Below the pieces are notes generated by a model. That model had not been told where the DNA came from. It did no database searches and saw nothing but the letters and a program-made list of their open reading frames with translations. Below, piece by piece: positions 22,054-33,439 of a DNA stretch of 64,000 nucleotides (within the stretch, counting starts at the first letter, position 1; every line of letters starts with the position of its first letter). Source of the DNA: Pollenia angustigena (lineage: Eukaryota; Arthropoda; Insecta; Diptera; Polleniidae); assembly GCA_930367215.1 (NCBI GenBank), contig OV884056.1:230445127-230509126 (forward strand). The letters run 5' to 3'. The translations under genes and the position numbers were made by a program.

Positions 22054-22657
22054 GTATTCAAACTGTAATTTCCAAATAAAATGCATAAATATTAAATAAG
22101 AGATTAGTCGATTCTCGTGATTATTGGGAAGTACTTTTTATCGGAGCAGCATTTATGTAAACTGCGTTTAAATGTAAACCCAACTTTAATTTAAGTTCAA
22201 AACAAAACAAGTGAGAAAGTATAGTCGGTCAAGCCCGAGCATATGATACCATACACCACAATATTTTAAAACGCATCATGCTTATGCCCTGCAAACAATT
22301 TCGATCGAAAAATAATCTAAATAGTTTCCCCATTTAGCAAAAATCTATCGCTTCTGCTATTCAATTCTTATTGATGTAGTGACATCGTTCGGGAAGAAGT
22401 GTCCCACTATGGTAATATTTTCATTAAGAATCTACTTAGTGACTATATTTTATGACGAATTAGAGCGCTATGGTAGTTGGATATCAATTGAATTTAGTAG
22501 TATCGCTTTTGGCTCTAAAAAGTACTCTTTTGAAGGCCATTTTACTGTTTATCTTTTTATGTTTTTGTCAGATGAGTCTGAGTAAAATAAAAAATAACTG
22601 AGCTGAAACTTTTACAAATAATTAAAAATCTACAGAAATTAGGCCAAACAATTGTTA

Positions 22658-22803
22658 TGGCCAATTTCACCAATTCTTTTTAAATATAAATTAATTTTTA
22701 AATATACATAGTTTTTCATATAATTTTGTTTAATTTGACATAAAAAATCTATATTTAATTTAATATTTAAATTGATATTTAAATAAATTGGTGAAATTGG
22801 CCA
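22658..22803. mobile_element. MITE with TIR TGGCCAATTTCACCAATT
   Basis: TGGCCAATTTCACCAATTC and its inverse AATTGGTGAAATTGGCCA bound 146 bp of AT-rich DNA. The interior repeats ATTGATATTTAAATAAATTG, as in the 3.0-kb copy. Lies inside the DNA that interrupts the left arm of the 22.2-25.0 kb element. Confidence 0.85.
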
Positions 22804-23639
22804 GTAATGTTTTAAAGTTAAAAACCAAATGTGAACAAATATTTTTTAAGAAATTTATAGAAAGTCGCAAATTTTTTCAAACACTAACCTTATAAAATTT
22901 TCGTCATAATATTTTTTAAATGCTTTGCAAAAATTATTTTATATTTTTTTCACTAATTTTCAACAAAAATTATTAAAGTCATTGAATAAACAAACAGTTC
23001 AAAAAATCACTAATATCCTTTAAAAAAGGCAGTTATCATTTTTGTAGTTGGCTTAATTATTAAAAATTTACCCAATCTATCCGAAGAGTGAGTTTGGGCT
23101 CTTTAGTGCACTCATTTAAAAATTTTGTGTACTAGATCGTGCGGTTACTTTTGGTTCCAGCGGGATCTTAACTTTGAGTACAATATTAACTATTTAATTT
23201 TAAAATATTCAAAATTTAACTTTATTTTTCAGCTTTATACTATTTCACACTCACGCACCACCGATCATAATGAAATTTAAGTAAAACTGCCATAACTTAC
23301 AACAACAATTAAGCACGAATAACAAAATCTTTTGAAATTAAAATTTTGTATTCCCAAAAATTGAAATTACTTTTTGATAAAACAGGCAAGTGCACGGCCT
23401 AAAAAACACTTAATTGACAACATCTTTTGTAAGTTGTTGTTGTTTTTATTTTGTTTTTCTTAACCTACTTACAACTACAATTAATGTTGAGAGAATTTCA
23501 ACTAATTGTAGTGGGGAATGTAAGATGAAATAAACCCACTGTTGTTTATTGTTGATGTGTTTTGTTTAAGCTTTGATATTATTACAAGTAGAACTGTTGC
23601 TAAAATTCTTATACGTTTAACAGTTTTATTTGGTTTAAT

Positions 23640-23800
23640 ATCTTTAGATTTTCTAAAATCTTTATGGATGAAGTTTCCTGATGATCTGGCCTAAGCAGCC
23701 AGTGAAATGCATAGGAATAGCTTATCCCAACAACAATGAATTTCAAGTGTTTTTGTCAAGAATAAAAACTGGGAATTAAGCACGAATAACAAAATCTTAT
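23640..23800. repeat. Dispersed repeat related to 36.05-36.13 kb, and a duplicated 23-mer
   Basis: TTTCCTGATGATCTGGCCTA and AGCA...CAATGAATTTCA occur inverted at 36,050-36,110. In addition TTAAGCACGAATAACAAAAT CTT is present at about 23,309 and again at 23,778, a direct repeat 469 bp apart that may mark the edges of an insertion. Confidence 0.55.
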
Positions 23801-24175
23801 GTATATAAACTTTATTAAAATCGGCTTGAAAGTTTGTGACAGGCAGAAATTGCCTCCTACCTCCCCTTGTGGTCCTATTTTTGAAAAACTGAATAGCTTA
23901 TGTGTCCATATTGATATGGAAATATCTATGTTTTAAATTTCATTAAAATCGGTTTGAGAGGCAGAAATTGTCCCTTTCTCCCCTCGAGGTCCTATTTTTT
24001 AAAAAATGCATACCTTTTGTGACCATATAGATGTGGTTTTATCTATGTTTTAAATTTCATTAAAATCGGTTTCTGAGAGGAAGAGATTTCGTCCTATCTT
24101 CCTTCGTGTTCCTACGAACCTATGTCCCAAATTTGTCCTAAATTAAGTCAAAAATTATGGAGGAGAAGATAACTG

Positions 24176-24196
24176 TTGTTGTTGTTGTTGTTTATT
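24176..24196. repeat. (GTT)n microsatellite
   Basis: Seven GTT triplets in the spacer of the palindromic fly repeat. Confidence 0.8.
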
Positions 24197-24989
24197 TTTT
24201 AAATATTTCTTTAAACAATAATATCAGAAATTCATTTGGAATTAATTATAACTCATACGCTCCGTTATACAGTATTGGTTTAATACGCAGAGAAGTAGGC
24301 TATACTTGTTTCTCGAAATAAGTCATTAGCCTTATATTTTTTTTACCCACACCACAATAATTGAGAGGGTATTATGCATTTGTGCTGATGTGTGTTACGC
24401 CTTAAAATATTGGTCCTAGACCCACCTTTAAGTATACCGATCGACTCAGAGTCGAACTAACGATGTCCGTCCGTCCGGCTGGCTGGCTGACCATGTAACC
24501 TTGTGCGCAAAGTACAGGTCGAAATTTTGGAGATAATTTGATAAAATTTGGGACATATGTTCATATTGGTACAAAGCCCAAGCCTGTTGAAAATGGGCCA
24601 AATCGTAGGACCAGGAGGGAATATAGGGGGAAATTTCTTCCTCTCAGAAACTATCAAACCGATTTTAATGAAATTTCAAACATAGATAGAACCATATCTT
24701 TATCGACACAAAAGCGATGCATTTTTTTAAAAATAGGACCATGAGGGGAGATAGGGGCAATTTATGCCTCTCAAACCGATTTTAATGAAACTAAAAACAT
24801 AGATAGATCCATATCTATATGGACACATAAGCTATACCGTTTTTCACAAACTTTCAAATCGATTTTAATGAAGTTTATAAACATAGATAAATCTATATTT
24901 ATGTGGACATTTAAGCAGGATGTGTTTTTAATACTGTGGTGTAGGGTATCATATGGTCGGGCTTGACCGACTATACTTTCTTACTTGTA

Positions 24990-25699
24990 ATCAACTCAAA
25001 AAGGTCTATATTATTTTAAATGTGTATAAAATTATGTTCCATTTGGTGCAAGGATCGGTAAATGCAATAAAACGTGGTCGATCAGAAAAATAAATTATTT
25101 ATTTTTGATTTACGAAAGGCACGCGATTACATCAGAAGTCCTTTGCCTTTAATTTTGTTCCCAAATATCTGTTTGTGCCTTTTAATCTTGATTGTTGGAC
25201 CCTTCTGGCTTTCTATAGAAAAATTTCGTAATAGAAATATAAAAGGCATTTGCTTTTATTTATTTCAGGATTTGCATTAAATAAGAAAAATTGTGTTTAA
25301 TTTTTTATAATGCTTCTGCAAGCAAAATTCGTTGTTTTTTACTCACTTTTATGCCACGCCCCACGATTAGGCTCATTTTTTCTTTGTATATTGTTAGCTC
25401 AAATTCAAAAAGGTGTAACTAACACCAATAAAAGTTGACAGTAGAAGCAAAAAAACTTTGTAAAATGAACACTATAAACATGTAAGATTAACATGCATTG
25501 ATAAGTCGTCCATGGAATTCTTTAAAAAATGTTCAAAGGAACCCTTTTGATAATATTTTGTTAGAAAAATTACGACGTTTTGTGTGTATCAAGCAAGCAC
25601 ACTTGTAGTTACTTCCCCTTGTTTTTTTTGTAAATAGAAGCGTAATTTTTGATCGCATTTTAGCCAACGATATGTATATATTACATTGCACTTTTTGTA
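24990..25699. other. Gene-less spacer
   Basis: Contains a 68-codon plus frame from 25,074 (GTG start only) with a hydrophobic stretch but no family motif. Nothing supported. Confidence 0.4.
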
Positions 25700-27344
25700 T
25701 TTAATAAAAGGCGTTTTTTATCGAGTGACACAAGTAAAAATCATAATAAAACAAGGAAATATATTTTTAATATTAACGAGACAGGCTTTATTGGAAAGAA
25801 AATTTTTTTTTTAATTAATGTTTAAATATGACTTCTGTAATGTGGCCGCCACGGCTGGCGCGTAGAAGGCGTAATCTGGAACACCAATTTTCAACAACTT
25901 TTTGCAGCATTTGCGGCCGCATTTCGCAGGTTTTAAATTTTTTGTGGTTTATCGACGTAGACAAGTGACTTTACATAACCCCAAAAAAAATAATCCAATG
26001 AGGTTAATCCACATGATCTTGGTGGCCAATTACGTGAAATAATTTTTTCATCAAAAGTTTCTTTGAGTAAATCAATTGCAGCGCCCGTTGTGTGGCATGT
26101 GGCTCGGTCCTATTGTAACCACAAATCAGCATGATTAATGCCACATAATTGAGGTCCTATACCATTCACCATTGACTCCAATATTCTGACCATCATCGTT
26201 TTTGAAGACTATGGGCCAATTGCTCATTACACGCAAAGAAAAAACATGGTTGTGGTAAACATATTCTATACTCGTACTATTACATCATACTATTTTTCCC
26301 TTAATCATATTATTATTCTGTTAATCATACTAAGTTAAGAAGTAATCAAATTATTGTCATGTTAATCATTATTAAATAAGAAATTAATCATATTATTGTC
26401 ATGTTTATCATAATAAGCTAAGAAGTAATCATATTATCATCATGTTAATCATAAAAAATTTAGAAGCAAACATATTATGATACAGCACCTTTCATAGCTG
26501 TCATAAAAATACAAAATAAATTAAAATATTTTTGCATCGATTTTTTTATTTTGTGGCTTTTTACAATTTTTCTTAATGTTAATTAAATAGCGGATTTCAT
26601 TATAAGGCTTGCAAAAGAGCAAATGAAAAATCTGTGGTTTTCATGGGCAACCGCGTGTGTCCATTTTTTCGATTTCAAGATGTTGATGAAATATCGTAGC
26701 ATTTTTATAAAATATAACAAAATCTCTGTGTGTTTTGTTGTTGGATTTTACAAAAAAACTATGATATTTTGCATTTGCACTATTACATCACTAATACTTG
26801 AATGAACTCCGCTAATATTTTAATTTTTTAATTTCTTTCAAATTCAAATTCATAATTGCGATAAACATTGATATGTTTACAGTAACTTTAATATTGTTGA
26901 TATTAAATAAAAATAACAATTATTTGCGTACGACAACAATATATTGTTACATTAAGCATAGTGTTGTTGCCGTAACCATGCCCAACCATATTTTTTCTCT
27001 GCGTGTACGCACCAAACAATAATTTTCTGTGGATGGAATGATGTTTCGATAAAAGCTTGTTGATTCTCCTCACTCCAAATGCGACAATTCCGCTTATTTA
27101 CGTACCCATTCAACCAGGCTTCATCGGCAAATAAAATTTTGAATTTTTTGAATTTTGAATTGAACAATTACTTTGATTAAAAGTTTCAACAATTTGCACG
27201 CGTTGCTCTGGTGTAAGTCGATTCATAATGAAGTTTCAAAGAAAACTTAACAAGAAGCAACTTTCAGCTGTTAAATGGGTGCTCAAAGAATGCAGTGATG
27301 CCAACTTAAAGTTGTGATACTCTTAAAAAACACGCTTTTTATGG
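25700..27344 (-). pseudogene. Mariner-type transposase relic (rosa-like), antisense, split by a MITE
   Basis: Minus-strand start MNRLTPEQRVQIVETFNQSN at about 27,226. The frame then joins directly to ILFADEAWLNGYVNKRNCRI and FHPQKIIVWC (catalytic Asp in FADE), so the central N-terminal domain is deleted. After the 26,230-27,005 insertion come GVNGIGPQLCGINHADLWLQ, a stop, then RATCHTTGAAIDLLKETFDE, RNWPPRSCGLTSLDYFFWGY and VKSLVYVDKPQK. The third Asp (SLDYF) is kept. Imperfect terminal repeats: ATAAAAGGCGTTTTTTATCG at about 25,703 against the inverse of CACGCTTTTTAT at about 27,331. Stops, deletions and the insertion make it dead. It is a different subfamily from the copies at 6 and 33 kb. 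Confidence 0.8.
26230..27005. mobile_element. AT-rich MITE (TIR CACGCARAGAAAAAAYATGG) with internal tandem repeats
   Basis: CACGCAAAGAAAAAACATGG on the left, inverse CCATATTTTTTCTCTGCGTG on the right. From 26,300 to 26,480 a unit of about 62 bp (TAATCATATTATTGTCATGT ... AGAAGTAA) repeats about three times. The insertion splits the mariner between IIVWC and the following catalytic region. The plus-strand frame at 26,623-26,805 lies inside and shows no motif. Confidence 0.75.
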
Positions 27345-27619
27345 TGCCGCTGTTTTAAGCCAGATTTTATCGTGTCGCATATCAAAGCAAAAAGGCCATG
27401 AATAACAACCAACTTATTGGCCATGGGTCCAAGAAATGTAACACTCTCGAAAAATTGTCTCTTTTAATACTGTGCTGAAAATCGTCAAGCTTGGCCGAAT
27501 ATATTTTTTCACATTTCACATATTTCAATTTTTTGAGTCTATAATTTACGGATTACAAAAACAAAATGATCGAAAGAACACATTTAAGTTGTTTTTTTAA
27601 TCAATTAAGCTCAGCAAAG

Positions 27620-28721
27620 CACACACAGAGAAAAAAACATGCTTAAATATGGTCACCTCCAACAAAACTTTTTTTTAAAGAAAATTGTAAACATGTTCAA
27701 ATTTAATATAACCATATTATTGTCACAGCAACCATATTATGGTTGAATTAGTCCTCCATCAAGAAACCACAACCATATTAGGGTTGCCTCTAAACATGTA
27801 TTGGTTAAATATGACAATAATTTGTTTTAAAATTTTCAATAGTATTTTCCTCTTTTCCAAGAGCAACTTGCTATGGTCGAAAGCCAACCATGCTATTATA
27901 AGTGTTAAACATGTTTTAGTTATTTTTGACCATAACATGTTCGAAGGCAACCATAATATGGTTGTGGCTTCTTGATTGAAGAATAATTCTACCATAATAT
28001 GGTTGCCGGTGACAATTATATGGTTAAATGAAACATAATATGTTTAAAATTTTCTTTAAAAATAGTTTTGTTGGAGGTGATCATATTTAACCCTTAAGTA
28101 AACCCCAGGTCCTGGCCAGGCATTTTTTACTTGTTTCCAGTTTTTTTTATTATAATTATTAAATAAAAAATCAAATAATAATGCAATTGCGAGCATAGGA
28201 TAAAACAATGAACGACCATTAGAGGAAAAGTCCGCTAGACTGATTAGCTTTTGGGTTGAGAAACAAATCCAATTTAGAACATTATCTTAAGTTACAATAA
28301 AATATCTTATAGTCCCTATTACTTTGGTTCCTTCAGAAAGGTGCTTATCAGCATCACAATTTTTAAAAACAGTAATCAAAAATAAAGTGAATACATACAT
28401 ACGTCTCATACGTTCAATAAAGTGATAAAAACAACGAACTGTAGCCTGATAAAAAACTAGTTAAAGTTTTACTACTTAAGGACAAACATTCAGTCGATAG
28501 TAATATCAATATATCGATAGTGAAATACGAACTATCGATAAATATCGATAGTATCCCAGCACTAGTCCCAGCCAGGGCCAAGGGTTCGTTAGTGGGAGTT
28601 TTTCTATAGCAACAAAAAGCTCCATATAAAATACAATGAGTCCCAGCCAGGCCCCGGGTTTCGTTTGCGTAAAATCATTTTGGTGTTTGCTTAAGGGTTA
28701 AACATGTTTTTCCTCTGGGTG
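27620..28721. mobile_element. Palindromic MITE (TIR CACMCAGAGRAAAAACATG), split by another MITE
   Basis: CACACAGAGAAAAAAACATG at 27,620 is mirrored at 28,701-28,721. Inner arms, ATATGGTCACCTCCAACAAA then AACCATATTATTGTCAC, return inverted at 27,960-28,086. The flanks CAGCAAAG and CAGAATTG agree at 5 of 8 bases, a possible decayed 8-bp duplication. The two similar open frames on opposite strands at 27,739-27,995 are consequences of the palindrome. Confidence 0.75.
28091..28697. mobile_element. piggyBac-type MITE with TTAA duplications
   Basis: The left end CCCTTAAGTAAAC and the right end GTTTGCTTAAGGG are inverted repeats with one mismatch. TTAA directly flanks both sides (28,087-28,090 and 28,698-28,701), the hallmark of piggyBac insertion. 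It breaks the outer MITE within ATATTTAA. The interior has GTCCCAGCCAGG repeats (28,566 and 28,640) and a cluster of ATCGATA motifs at 28,494-28,552. No coding sequence. The transposase relics at 8-11 and 51-52 kb are from other piggyBac lineages as far as the ends show. Confidence 0.88.
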
Positions 28722-28724
28722 CAG

Positions 28725-29570
28725 AATTGCAATATGAGAACCCATACATCTTTTTTCATTCACTTTTAAATCACCGTATTACTTTTAAGCCAATTGTTTT
28801 TTTTATCCTAATTATCCTTTTAAAGCACCCAAAACTCAAAGTTGATATAATAGAGTTAAAAAATAAGGCACTAACATGTATAAGCAAAAACTATTCTGTA
28901 ATGCAAAATCCAATTTTACTTTGAAACTAAATTAAGTATTCATTAGTTCGTTTATCACTGACAGACAACCAATAAACTTTTCTACAAACTCTTGCTTTTT
29001 TCTATCTTGTTTCTATTCTCTTACTGTCACTGTCACCAGTATAGTAGAATATAATTAAATATTTTGTGATTCTTCTTTATTATTTTCTGAAATGCTACAA
29101 AACAACAACCCTACTCTGCTTTTTAATATATTATTGTCTTTCCAAGAGCTCTAAAATATAATCAAATTAATAGCACGTCTTGGAACATTTAGGGAAATTT
29201 TTTTAAACAAACGACTTTAGTTAAACGTACAAGTTGATACTTATAAAAAATAATTAAATAAAATTTAATGTCATACTGATACAAATATAACATTTAAGAA
29301 ATACTTAAATAAAACTAGATTTTAAATTTAACGAGCAAAGTTATGAACATGGCAAGTTATGTCAATTCTCGTATAGTGAGAGATAACACAGAAAGTTGAT
29401 TGTTTCGTTCTGTGTTGTGTACTTTACATGAAAGTTTATTGGCCATAGAAAACGTAAAAAACATGGTTAAAAATATTATAAGTGTATAAGGGGCAACATG
29501 AAATGTGCTATAGAATCACACAAGAACACAATTTTTAAAAATAGTTCAATTGTACTAAAATGATAATAAT
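28725..29570. other. Gene-less AT-rich stretch
   Basis: No repeat structure or coding motif seen between the MITE and the Penelope-like fragment. The short frame at 28,727-28,924 has no motif. Confidence 0.4.
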
Positions 29571-29575
29571 TATTT

Positions 29576-29773
29576 ATGCATAATACCAAATTATACCATC
29601 AGACCTACGAAATGCCAGTTGCCCCATTAATACCGACTATTGCCGACATTATATTGGACAGTCTAATGGGACAATGCATCGAAGAACAACAAACGAAAAT
29701 TAAACGAATAAGACTTATCACAAAATATGTAGATGATTTGTTTGCCAAAGTAAAATATTATATAAATAAATAA
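29576..29773 (+). pseudogene. Penelope-like element reverse-transcriptase fragment
   Basis: The frame reads YEMPVAPLIPTIADIILDSL (RT motif with the P-L-x-P-x-x-A-D-I pattern after a degraded MGS), then KIKRIRLITKYVDDLFAKVK with an intact YVDD catalytic box. The combination PLxPxxADIxLDxL ... KYVDDLF is characteristic of Penelope-like elements rather than LINEs. Only about 60 residues survive, and no GIY-YIG endonuclease follows. The downstream DNA is a tandem array of another family. Confidence 0.75.
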
Positions 29774-29829
29774 GAACATAAAAAAAAATTTTTTAAGAAA
29801 CGCTTTTCTTAAAAAAGAACATTTAAAAA

Positions 29830-30300
29830 AAAAATATTGTCCCCCCCTAGATTTTATCCTGGCTACGCCCATGTATTCGTGTATTGTCATCGGGAATATG
29901 TATGCCTGCAAAGTTTCATCTATTTGCATTGAGTATAAGGCGGTTAAATTAACGTTACAAGATTTGATTTTCCGAAGTGAAGCTAAAGAAAAAGCTTTAA
30001 AAAAAATTTTGCCCCCTCTAGATTTTATCCTGGCTACGCCTATGCAATCGTGTATTGTCATCGGGAATATGCATGCCTGCAAAGTTTCATCCATTTGCAT
30101 TGAGTAAAAGGCGGTCAAAAAAGCATTTTACCAAAAAAACAAATTTTTGCCTCCCCCCCCCCCCCCCTAGAGTTTATCCCGGCCTCGCCAATGTCTTCGT
30201 GTATTTTCATCGGGAATATGATGCGTGCAAAGTTTCATCCATTTGCATTGAATAAAAGGCGGTCAAAAAAGCATTTGACCAAAAAAACAAATTTTTGCCA
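29830..30300 (+). repeat. Tandem array, second block of the 20.5-kb unit
   Basis: Three units containing TTTATCCTGGCTACGCCCAT, GTATTGTCATCGGGAATATG and GTTTCATCCATTTGCATTGA, separated by poly-A and poly-C runs. The first unit is nearly identical to that at 20.49 kb, including the GGCGGTTAAATTAACGTTAC spacer. Open frames here are repeat artefacts. Confidence 0.85.
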
Positions 30301-31028
30301 AAAAAAATATTTTTTCTTTAAAATGATCGCCATGGTCCAACTTAGATTTATACGAAAAGAAAATTTTGCCCTCGCCCACTTTTTTTCGAATTACCTATAA
30401 TCAGAAAACGGCTCCATCGATATGACAAATTTTTCTTTCAAATGTTCGTATTAATCCATTTTAAGTTTTCATCGAAAGAAAAATGTACCACGCCTTCTTT
30501 TACGCCCATTTTTTCTATTAAGCGCATAACTTGAGAACGGCTTGACCGATTTTTTTCTTTAAAATGATTGCCATGGTCCAACTTAGGATTTTACGAAAAA
30601 AATAAATTTTGCCCTGCCCACTTTTTTCGATTTACCTAAAATCAGAAAACGGCTCCATCGATTTGAATAATTTTTCTTTCAAATGTTCGTATTAATCCAT
30701 TTTACGTTTTCATCGAAAGAAAAATGTACCACGCCTACTTTTACGCCCACTTTTTCTATTAAGCGCATAACTTGAGAACGGCTTGACCGATTTGGACGAT
30801 TTTTTCTTTAAAACCATCGCAATGGTCCAACTTAGGTTTTAACGAAAAGAAAATTTTGCCCCGCCCACTTTAACGCCCACTTTTTTAGATTTTCTCAAAA
30901 TCAGAAAACGGCTCTATCGATTTGACTAATTTTTCTTTCAAATGTTCATATCTTTTTAACGGATTTAAAAATCGAACGCAAACATTTTTACTAATTTGGA
31001 CAGGACAACGTATGTGGGGTCAGCTAGT
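30300..31028 (+). repeat. Tandem array, three units of about 235 bp, ending in a Helitron-like terminus
   Basis: Units contain ATCAGAAAACGGCTCCATCG, TTTTCTTTCAAATGTTCGTA, ACGCCCA and GCGCATAACTTGAGAACGGC. The block ends GGGTCAGCTAG before a T (31,028), after the weak hairpin ACAACGTATGT. The same GGGTCAGCTAGTAT end occurs at 54.2 kb and inverted near 39.98 kb. A 3' CTAG/T with internal tandem arrays fits a non-autonomous Helitron-like family, but no Rep/helicase is present. Confidence 0.65.
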
Positions 31029-31527
31029 ATGTTATAAAGTATAAAGTTACAATTTCGGACAAATTTCTATACAATTCTACAGATTTCCAGTAACGAGAAA
31101 AGTAAAAAAAAAAAATTGGGAATGTTTTTGTTTTAGCAATTTATAAAAAACTGTGAATTAAATACAGAAGTATTTTAGGTTTTTTACTTCAAAATAATTT
31201 ATCCAGGCAGGCCTTTTACTGCCAATTGTAGTAAATTCACCCTGATAATAATTTTGTAATATAATATAAGACTGAAATTAAAGCGTTACGTGTCCTTGCT
31301 TAGTACTGACTGTTCAACGTTAACGTTCGTATAGAATTTTATATGGAAAACTGAGTGTTTTTCATATAAATTGTCTATGCTAACATTCGAAATCGTTGAA
31401 CAGGCAGTGAATTTTTTTTATTGCAAAATAAAATGTAAAGTAAAATTTTCCAATTGTCTAGTTATTTTTTTAAACCCCATGTTAATTTTTTCTATTGTCC
31501 AGTTATTTGTCTGGTGTCTGGCAACCC

Positions 31528-31680
31528 TAACTGCAGGTCTGCTTCAAACGGATTTACAAAATACAAAAACAAAAATATTATTAATTTAAAATATTAATCT
31601 CTTACACTTTTTTTGTTTAAATAATAATTTAACTTCTGGTTATTTAACCACGAATTCAAATTCAATTCTTTGTTTTTAAA
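31528..31680 (+). repeat. Dispersed repeat, copy B
   Basis: Matches the minus strand of 1268-1426: GGTCTGCTTCAAACGGATTT, CTTACACTTTTTTTGTTTAA, TCTGGTTATTTAA, AATTCAAATTCAATTC. Ends where the LINE coding fragment begins. Confidence 0.65.
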
Positions 31681-32330
31681 TCTTATTAATATCAATTTTA
31701 AATATTCGGCTAATGGCTTGAAACTAGATCCGGCAAAATCCAAATGTTTGGTGATAAGTAGAAGAAATGTAGTCATGGATGATGATCTGAATATTTATAT
31801 TGGAGATGGTAGAATTTCTGTTGACTTGACGTTGACTTGGTCGGATCACATCAATCAGGCTTGTGGCAGGATATATGGATGTACTATATGCCTCTGAAAT
31901 ATATGCTGGCTTCAACTCCCGGGATATGAGAAAACTTACAATTACGTATAATAACATTGTCCATTACGTTTTTGGTCTGAAAAAATTTGATAGAATAAGT
32001 TTGTATTTCTGCCGTTTACTTCATTTACCAATTAATAATTTTCTTAAATTTAGGAACATTATCTTCCTACACAGGATTATAATAACAAGGGAACCAAAGT
32101 ACATGTACGATCGTTTGCGGTTCACAAGATCGCTTAAAGGGAAATCTATTATACAATTTCGTCATCGAAGTGACCCATCAGAATGCCAATTTTTTATATT
32201 TAGTATACGTCTCTGGAATCAACTTCCAAATCATTTGCAAACAACTTGCAGCGCAATAAAATTTAGAAAGTTTTTAAGAGCTATAGTAAAGTTTAAAAAA
32301 AAAAATAAAATTCAGAAAAATGCATGAAAT
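31680..32330 (+). pseudogene. 3' fragment of a Jockey-type LINE (RT thumb and C-terminal region)
   Basis: ANGLKLDPAKSKCLVISRRN is the post-YADD region (N-G-L-x-L-x-P-x-K-S-K). Then TLTWSDHINQACGRIYG, a frameshift at about 31,865, and ASEIYAGFNSRDMRKLTITY, NIVHYVFGLKKFDRISLYFC, FLKFRNIIFLHRIIITREPK and FSIRLWNQLPNHLQTTCSAI. It ends in an A-rich tail near 32,300. The 5' end is truncated, as usual for LINE copies. The arrangement matches the C-terminal half of the longer LINE at 54.3-57.4 kb, though it is a different lineage. Confidence 0.85.
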
Positions 32331-32334
32331 CTTT

Positions 32335-33170
32335 ATTTGAAGCGATAGCACGGTTCATATAATTTAATGTATGAAGATTATTTCATGCAAATGTTGACCG
32401 TGACTGCGCCTCAAATGGTCCATCCGCTTAGTCCAATTTTGGCTTACTCTTTCCACTTTCGGCCGGTATATCATGAATAAATGCTTCACTGTTGTCTCCC
32501 AATGCGTCAATTGAAGCGGGCATGTGTGTATAGACATGAGCTTTAACATAGCCCCACAAAAAATAGTCTAAAGGCATTAAACCGCACGATCTAGGCGGCC
32601 AATTGACCGGTCCCGAACGTAAAATAAAATGTTCACCGAACCCGGCTCTCAATAAGTCCATTGTTAAGCCTGCTGTGTGGCATGTGGCACCGCCTTGTTG
32701 AAATCACATGTCATGCAAGTCAAGCTCTTGCATTTTGGGCAAAAAAAAGTTGGATATCATCTCACGGTAGCGCTCACCATTCACAGTTACATTACGATTC
32801 GCATCATCTTTGAAGAAGTACGGTCCACTGATGCCACGAGCCCATAAGCCGCACCAAACTGTAACTTTTTCTGGATGCATTGGTAGCTCTTGCAATGCTT
32901 CTGGCTGATATTCACTCCAAAATCGACAATTCTGCTTATTAACGTACCCATTGAGCCAAAAATGAGCTTCGTCGCTAAACACAAGAAGCGCGCGATGAAC
33001 TTTCCTAACAGAGCACGCATTTTGATAATAAAATTCAATAATTTGCAAGCGTTGTTCGTTTGTAAGACGATTCATGGTTAAATTATAGACCAAACTGAAG
33101 ATGTTTGTCAGTGAAACAAAACACAAACGTGCGTCAGTTGTTTAAACCAGTGTTGCCAAAAAGATATTAG
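32335..33170 (-). pseudogene. Mariner DD41D transposase, deletion derivative, antisense
   Basis: The minus-strand leader GCAACACTGGTTTAAACAAC precedes MNRLTNEQRLQIIEFYYQNA at 33,075, then KVHRALLVFSDEAHFWLNGY, WSEYQPEALQELPMHPEKVT and GPYFFKDDANRNVTVNGERY. After a stop and shift comes FQQGGATCHTAGLTMDLLRA, then VNWPPRSCGLMPLDYFLWGY. The second catalytic Asp has become Gly (QQGGAT), so it is inactive. RALL joins straight to VFSDE, the same internal deletion as in the 5.9-7.1 kb copy. The 3' end abuts the LINE tail at about 32,330. Confidence 0.88.
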
Positions 33171-33439
33171 CTAAAAAATCACCCGATATTATTAATCTTT
33201 TTTTTATTTAGTTAAATTGTGTACCCTACTGTTGCTAAATATCCTATCTGTCTAGTATAACCTTTCTTATTCTAATACTATATGTTGTATTAGAAAGCAA
33301 ACTACATTTCGAAATTTTGTTTTTGTTTTAAATGTAAGTTGAACGGACGAGTAAGGCGCTCGTGTTCTATAAACACCACATTACACAATAATTTTGTTTA
33401 ATAAAAAAATTACTGTACTTGAGTTTTGTTAATTTTTCC

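Larger units (their letters stand above)
22206..24989. mobile_element. Palindromic fly repeat (ACAAGTRAGAAAGTATAG ends), left arm interrupted
   Basis: Left end ACAAGTGAGAAAGTATAGTC (22,208) is matched by the inverse at 24,930-24,988 for about 75 bp through CATCATGCTTA. The left arm breaks off at 22,283 and resumes at about 23,802 with ATGTATATAAACTTTATT. From there to about 24,130 it carries three 110-120 bp tandem units (ATTAAAATCGGTTTGAGAGG) that are the inverse of units at 24,595-24,910. The centre (24,340-24,590) has the GAGAGGGTATTATGCATTTG and GTCCGTCCG sequence I know as a very common interspersed repeat of calyptrate flies. A partial second copy is at 47.63-48.29 kb. About 1.5 kb (22,284-23,801) is foreign insertion. 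CTTATG occurs at both its edges. Confidence 0.75.

Noticed and set aside
27739..27995. Two similar 78-residue frames on opposite strands
   Set aside because: They are mirror products of the palindromic MITE.
29663..30118. 151-codon minus frame
   Set aside because: Crosses the end of the Penelope fragment into the tandem array; two near-identical repeats of the array translation.
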